From positions 1-19,747 of the forward strand of contig CALRIM020000044.1 of the NCBI GenBank assembly GCA_943360385.1: a stretch of DNA of 19,747 nt. Reading direction: 5' to 3'. The notes under the pieces were generated by a model. That model saw only the letters and a list, made by a program, of their open reading frames with translations. It was not told the DNA's origin and searched no databases. The translations under genes and the position numbers were made by a program. Below, in pieces: positions 15,539 through 19,747 of the stretch (position 1 is the first letter of the stretch; every line of letters begins with the position of its first letter). Source of the stretch: CAJBVG01 sp943360385 (GTDB taxonomy: Bacteria; Bacteroidota; Bacteroidia; Sphingobacteriales; Sphingobacteriaceae).

Positions 15539-18519
15539 AACTTAAATGATAGCGTTAAATTTGGAGTAAAACCTAAGTAGTTTACATTCGTTTCAATAAT
15601 CTGACCATCCTCTATTGCATACTGTTTATACCAAACATTTGTTCTGTTGTAAACATTAAACAATGATAAACCCACATAGCCAATTTCTTTTCGTTTTCGA
15701 TCACCTTTAATCCCAGCCAATATTTTATAATTCGCCGATAAATCTAATCGATGATAATCGGGCAAGCGCATTCCATTTTTAGATGTTACCGTAAAATAAT
15801 CGGAAGTATTTCCATCTAACAAAGTAACGCTGTATGCTCCCGATGGTGCAGTATATGGTCGCCCTGTTGCATACACAAGCGTAGCTGCAAAATCCCATCT
15901 CCTCCATTTATACATGGATACTATTTTGAATTCGTGTGTTACATCTTGGTTGGCTGAAAAATATTTATCGGAATACACATCAAACTTATTTTTCGTTTCT
16001 CCGATGGTGTAAGAAATCCAACCATTTACTGTTCCTACTTTTCGTTGTACTAAAAATTCTACCCCCTTGGCATACCCTTTACCAGTATAAAAATTTTCGT
16101 CGTAACTAACTCCTGTAGGGCTAGGATTAAATCGAATAGAATACTCGGTTAACCCTTCTAATTCTTTATAATATGCTTCTGCACTAAACAGCCATCTGTT
16201 GCTTTCATAAGACAATCCTCCGATGTAATGAATTGCAGAACTAACTGGAACAGATTTACCATTTGATAACAACCAAAACTCCTTGCTGCCCGATAAGATA
16301 TCTTCACGCGTCATTCGATTTGCAAACTGATAATATTTCCCATACGCGGATTTTAAACTTAAACGCTCTGTTAAACTGTATGAAAGTGAAGCCCTAGGTT
16401 CCACGTATGGTTTGCCAGACCCGCTAAAATAGCTGTATCGGACGCCTGGAGTAAAGGTAAATTTGTCCTCGAAAAATTTAATTTTCCCTTGTAAATAAGT
16501 TCCTATTAAAACAGATTGATCATCTTTGTCTAAAACTGTTGATGTATCATTTTGAGCATAGGTATATTGTATTCTATAATTGGTAGCAAATACTCCAGCT
16601 TGAAATTGTGCGAACGAAAAAGCATCCCACTGTACATCGGATTTTATACTGACATCTTTCAAATCATTGTTTTCAAAAACTCCTGAATTACTTGTGGTTG
16701 ATTCTCCATTCGAATCTACCAACGATCTTTGTTGCGATCTATCTCTATCACTAAAAAAATTCGAATAACTTAAAATGGTGTTACTGTATAATCTGCTATC
16801 CCATTTCCTCCCCCATTTTAAACTGGCACCAAAGTTCCCATACTTTGTTAAATCTGTAGAGCTAAGTCCAAAAGAACGATTACCTCCTCCGAAGCTTGGA
16901 GCATTAGAATTATCAACACTATTATCTAGTTTATCTGTACCATTAAAAACACTTAATGAAATAACATCTTTTTCATTTGGACGGTATGTAAACTTTCCAT
17001 TCACATCATAGAAATAAGAAGTAACAGTTGTTTCCTGACTAAACCTATTTCCACCAGGTCCTCCGCTCGGGCGAGGTTCTGCACTCGTAGAACTCGAATT
17101 AAATTTTTCGAATATTTTATTATATAAAAATCCTTTATATGATCTTCTATAAGTTACGATAGAGCTAAACTTTTTACCGATCGGAATTTCGGCCCAAAAA
17201 TTCATGCTTAGCAAACTAACATCCGCACCGATATTAAATTTTTTCTGATTCCCATCTTTCCCTGTTATCTCCGTAACGCTCGATAAGCGACCACCAAACT
17301 TCGACTCAAACCCACCTTTGTACAACTGAACATCTTTAATAGCATTAGCATTAAATGCACTAAAAAATCCATATAAGTGATCTACCTGATAAACTGCAAA
17401 TCCATCATACAAAACTAAATTCTGATCAGGAGTTCCACCTCTAACATATAAACCCGACGATGATTCGTTTGATGCACTAACACCTGGCATTAATTGAAAA
17501 GAACGCATAATATCTTTCTCACCAAGATTCGGCAATTGCTCTAATTTTTTAGGTGTCATTTTAATAATACTCACCTCTTCTTTCTTTTGCAAAACCACTT
17601 CTTCTTTAGAACTGATGATGGTAGCTGCCTTTAAGGATGTTACGGTAGCAGCTAACTCTATTACAAAATTCTTTTTTGGTAAAGATGGGCTTAAATAAAT
17701 TTCAGTTTTATCGTAACCCATGTAACTTACCACTAATGTATTGGTATCTGTGGGCACTTTATTTAGGGTGAAAAATCCGTCGGCATTACTTTGTGCAACT
17801 ACCGAAGTTCCTTTAACCAATATGTTTCCGAACGGAAGAGCTTCACCAGTTGAACGATCACGCACTACACCTGATAACGTAAATCCAAAAGTTTTAGGAG
17901 GACCATAATATGTTTTCACATTTTTAATGTTCGTCAAGAAATCATCTTCTTGTTCACTTGTTTCGTCTACATAAAATGTTCCAACATCTGTGGGAGATTT
18001 ATCGGAATCTGTTTCTAAACTCGCTTTGAAATTCTGACTCAAGGAAAGGTTATTGTTTATTCGTTCCGAAGCAAATTGAATGTTTCTAAACACATATACC
18101 ACTTCCATTTTTATAGCTGGATCATCTTTACTAATACTCTTATCGTTAATAAATAAAAACATGTTTTGCGAATTCACATTTTTAGAGGAGGTGATTAGAT
18201 TTGCGATAGAAGTAATGCATTCTAATTTATGAAATGTTGTGCCGCCACGATTCGGTATGTACAGGAAATTGTAATTATAGAACAATGGAATATTCCGAAT
18301 AGTATCATTTGCAAATGCAGAATCAATGGATTCGTTTTCCTTGCACACAATAAAGATATATGGCTTTTTAGCGGCATTGGTGGTGGCATTGTATTTCAAG
18401 TACTCGAAATAGCACGCACTTCCTGGTGAGTTATGGCTGTATTTATTTTGTGCATTTAGCTTCTGCCCAGCACCTATCACAAATAAGATAGCCAATATAT
18501 ATATTCTGATTTTATTCAT
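15532..18519 (-). CDS. TonB-dependent receptor with carboxypeptidase-regulatory-like domain and unusual N-terminal domain
   Basis: Outer-membrane active transporter energised by TonB. Numbered from the ATG at 18519 it is 995 residues. It has a signal peptide (1-24, ending LNAQ), then an unassigned domain (about 25-200). A carboxypeptidase-regulatory-like domain follows (about 215-290, LSGVVRDRSTGEALPFGNIL). The plug is at about 315-420 (LYVRGGTPDQNLVLYDG), then a long beta barrel ending in SFKLW, the usual aromatic C-terminus. I chose 18519 because a normal signal peptide begins there behind AAGGGG. A frame-consistent ATG at 18639 overlaps the response-regulator stop (ATGA) but would put 40 residues before the signal peptide. 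It is coupled to the DUF4249 gene, as is typical. No TAnnTTTG box was found in the 116-bp gap upstream. The ligand cannot be inferred. Confidence 0.92.
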   Translation of the reverse strand: MNKIRIYILAILFVIGAGQKLNAQNKYSHNSPGSACYFEYLKYNATTNAAKKPYIFIVCKENESIDSAFANDTIRNIPLFYNYNFLYIPNRGGTTFHKLECITSIANLITSSKNVNSQNMFLFINDKSISKDDPAIKMEVVYVFRNIQFASERINNNLSLSQNFKASLETDSDKSPTDVGTFYVDETSEQEDDFLTNIKNVKTYYGPPKTFGFTLSGVVRDRSTGEALPFGNILVKGTSVVAQSNADGFFTLNKVPTDTNTLVVSYMGYDKTEIYLSPSLPKKNFVIELAATVTSLKAATIISSKEEVVLQKKEEVSIIKMTPKKLEQLPNLGEKDIMRSFQLMPGVSASNESSSGLYVRGGTPDQNLVLYDGFAVYQVDHLYGFFSAFNANAIKDVQLYKGGFESKFGGRLSSVTEITGKDGNQKKFNIGADVSLLSMNFWAEIPIGKKFSSIVTYRRSYKGFLYNKIFEKFNSSSTSAEPRPSGGPGGNRFSQETTVTSYFYDVNGKFTYRPNEKDVISLSVFNGTDKLDNSVDNSNAPSFGGGNRSFGLSSTDLTKYGNFGASLKWGRKWDSRLYSNTILSYSNFFSDRDRSQQRSLVDSNGESTTSNSGVFENNDLKDVSIKSDVQWDAFSFAQFQAGVFATNYRIQYTYAQNDTSTVLDKDDQSVLIGTYLQGKIKFFEDKFTFTPGVRYSYFSGSGKPYVEPRASLSYSLTERLSLKSAYGKYYQFANRMTREDILSGSKEFWLLSNGKSVPVSSAIHYIGGLSYESNRWLFSAEAYYKELEGLTEYSIRFNPSPTGVSYDENFYTGKGYAKGVEFLVQRKVGTVNGWISYTIGETKNKFDVYSDKYFSANQDVTHEFKIVSMYKWRRWDFAATLVYATGRPYTAPSGAYSVTLLDGNTSDYFTVTSKNGMRLPDYHRLDLSANYKILAGIKGDRKRKEIGYVGLSLFNVYNRTNVWYKQYAIEDGQIIETNVNYLGFTPNLTLSFKLW

Positions 18520-18635
18520 CCCCTTAAATATTGCGCAATTAACTCTATAGGAAACAGAATAGTATATAGTTTCGATGAAATGGATAGAATTTGCGATGAA
18601 ATAATTTTTAGCAGTGTTGAAGTATAATGTGGAAT

Positions 18636-19334
18636 TCATGATTTTTGAGAAAACCTCGACAATACTTGGTCTATATAGGTGTTGCCAATGGGTATATCGC
18701 GGTTGCTGAGCTTTATAATTTTGTTGTTAAATGCGATTACTTTATTATCAGGTACAATAAACGAACGATTCACTCTAATAAATTTACGAGCGGGCAACTT
18801 TTGTAGCATTTCTTTCATCGTCATTCGAGTTACAATTGTTTTCTTATTCGAAATATAAATTTTTAGATAGTCGGACAAAGATTCTATGCATTCTATTTCA
18901 TCAAAATTTATTTTATGAATACACAAATCTGCCTTCACATAAAAAAAAGCCTCTTCGGATTGTTTTTTGTTAACAATGAAATTAAAATAATCTCTAGCCT
19001 TTTCAATAGCTTTACCAAAACGTTCCTTGTTAATAGGCTTTAATAAATAATCGATTGCGCTAAGTTCGAATCCCTCTACTGCGTACGCGCTGTAAGCCGT
19101 TGTAAATATTACCATGGTTTGCGCTTTCATCGATTTCACTAAATGTATTCCATTTATAGAAGGCATTTGAATATCAACAAATACTAAATCAACAGGGTTG
19201 TTATTTATATAATCTAAAGCAGCGGAGGGCTTCGTAAAACAATGTTCTAATTGAATAAAATTGTACTCCTTACAGAACGACGAAATCACGTCCAGCGCTA
19301 AAGGTTCATCATCTATCGCAATGGCACGTATCAT
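18636..19334 (-). CDS. LytTR-family response regulator
   Basis: DNA-binding response regulator of a two-component system. The 232-residue protein has a receiver domain (1-120) with acidic pocket D8-D9, phospho-acceptor D54 (VFVDIQMPSING), T78/T79 and K99-P100. A LytTR DNA-binding domain follows (about 130-228), with FYVKAD, IECIESLSDYLKIY, ARKFIRVNRSFIVP and IPIGNTYIDQVL. Its ATG overlaps the histidine kinase stop by 4 nt (ATGA), so kinase and regulator are made together. The stop lies 116 nt before the preferred start of the TonB-dependent receptor. The receptor operon is therefore a plausible target or co-transcribed partner, but no repeat pair resembling a LytTR site was identified in the gap. 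Target genes are inferred only. Confidence 0.94.
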   Translation of the reverse strand: MIRAIAIDDEPLALDVISSFCKEYNFIQLEHCFTKPSAALDYINNNPVDLVFVDIQMPSINGIHLVKSMKAQTMVIFTTAYSAYAVEGFELSAIDYLLKPINKERFGKAIEKARDYFNFIVNKKQSEEAFFYVKADLCIHKINFDEIECIESLSDYLKIYISNKKTIVTRMTMKEMLQKLPARKFIRVNRSFIVPDNKVIAFNNKIIKLSNRDIPIGNTYIDQVLSRFSQKS

Positions 19335-19747
19335 ACTATTTTTATCATAAGTTCAACCCTATACTCTACGTTATTGTTACTTATAACAAGGTTATGTCTA
19401 TCTGGATAAATAATTTCCAACCGATGCTTCGTGTTGTCTATCCCAATGCCGCTTTTATCAGCATACACGTCATCAATTTTTACAATATTATTTCTCACCA
19501 CTAAAAAAACCACCCGTTCGAGCGTAGTAATGTGGATGCTTATTTCACTATTCTCCTCTGCGTTAACACCGTGTTTAAAAGCATTCTCAATAAATGGAAT
19601 CAATAACAACGGTGCAATTTGTTTATCTTCTACATCACCATCTATTTGAACATTAAGCACCACATTTTTATCATACCTAATTCTTTGTAGTTCGATGTAA
19701 TTTTTGATGTAGCTAATTTCATCTTTTAGTTCAATAAAATCTTTTTG
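19331..19747 (-). CDS. LytS-type sensor histidine kinase, C-terminal part, 5' end beyond window
   Basis: Sensor kinase that should phosphorylate the adjacent LytTR regulator. The frame is open to the right edge, so about 138 C-terminal residues are seen and the sensory domain and phospho-acceptor His are outside. KDEISYIKNYIELQRIRY is the stretch that follows the His box in this family. The ATP-binding part shows LIPFIENAFKHG (N box) and SGIGIDNTKHRLEIIYP (G box). This is the short kinase type with few remaining boxes, typical of LytS/YehU partners of LytTR regulators. A GTG at 19663 is internal to the conserved sequence and is not the start. The stop overlaps the regulator start by 4 nt. Confidence 0.92.
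   Translation of the reverse strand, partial: QKDFIELKDEISYIKNYIELQRIRYDKNVVLNVQIDGDVEDKQIAPLLLIPFIENAFKHGVNAEENSEISIHITTLERVVFLVVRNNIVKIDDVYADKSGIGIDNTKHRLEIIYPDRHNLVISNNNVEYRVELMIKIV

Noticed and set aside
1..19747. CRISPR arrays, tRNA or rRNA genes, insertion sequences, prophage or defence genes
   Set aside because: No regularly spaced repeats, cloverleaf or rRNA segments, or transposase or integrase-like proteins were seen on either strand.

Overview
The window is a low-GC (roughly 38 %), tightly packed stretch in which every recognisable gene lies on the minus strand, so transcription runs from high to low coordinates. Gene content and order (actABCDEF, then cytochrome oxidase subunits II and I, then ctaA and ctaB), a DUF4249 lipoprotein paired with a TonB-dependent receptor, TAnnTTTG promoter boxes and A-rich rather than strong Shine-Dalgarno leaders all point to the Bacteroidota. 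The genus cannot be fixed from this sequence alone.

Region 1 (19747 down to about 14673) is a surface-nutrient or signalling cluster. It holds the C-terminal part of a LytS-type histidine kinase, its LytTR response regulator (4-nt overlap), a SusC-like TonB-dependent receptor with a carboxypeptidase-regulatory-like domain and an unusual N-terminal domain, and a DUF4249 lipoprotein (7-nt overlap). A short hairpin with a T-run closes it. The substrate is unknown.

Region 2 (about 14670 to 14427) is a 278-bp non-coding patch. It contains a GC-rich island, a short palindrome and two small tandem repeats, and resembles dispersed intergenic repeat material.

Region 3 (14426 to 13449) is a single gene for a bacterial deoxyhypusine-synthase-like enzyme, probably in polyamine metabolism. 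A hairpin follows it.

Region 4 (13361 to the left edge) is the respiratory operon. A Bacteroidota-type promoter with a perfect 12-bp palindrome between its two boxes precedes alternative complex III (ActA to ActF), cytochrome c oxidase subunits II and I, heme A synthase and heme O synthase, the last cut by the left edge. ActC and ActF form the membrane quinol module. ActB carries four Fe-S clusters. ActA (six CXXCH motifs) and ActE (one) carry electrons to the CuA site of oxidase subunit II. CtaB and CtaA make the heme A used by subunit I. Oxidase subunit III genes are absent here and would be expected just past the left edge.

The content is largely a known system. The points most worth a second look are the hexaheme ActA combined with an oxidase subunit II that lacks its own cytochrome domain, the palindromic operator candidate in the act promoter, the unassigned N-terminal domain of the TonB-dependent receptor, residue substitutions in CtaA and subunit II, and the repeat-like island.
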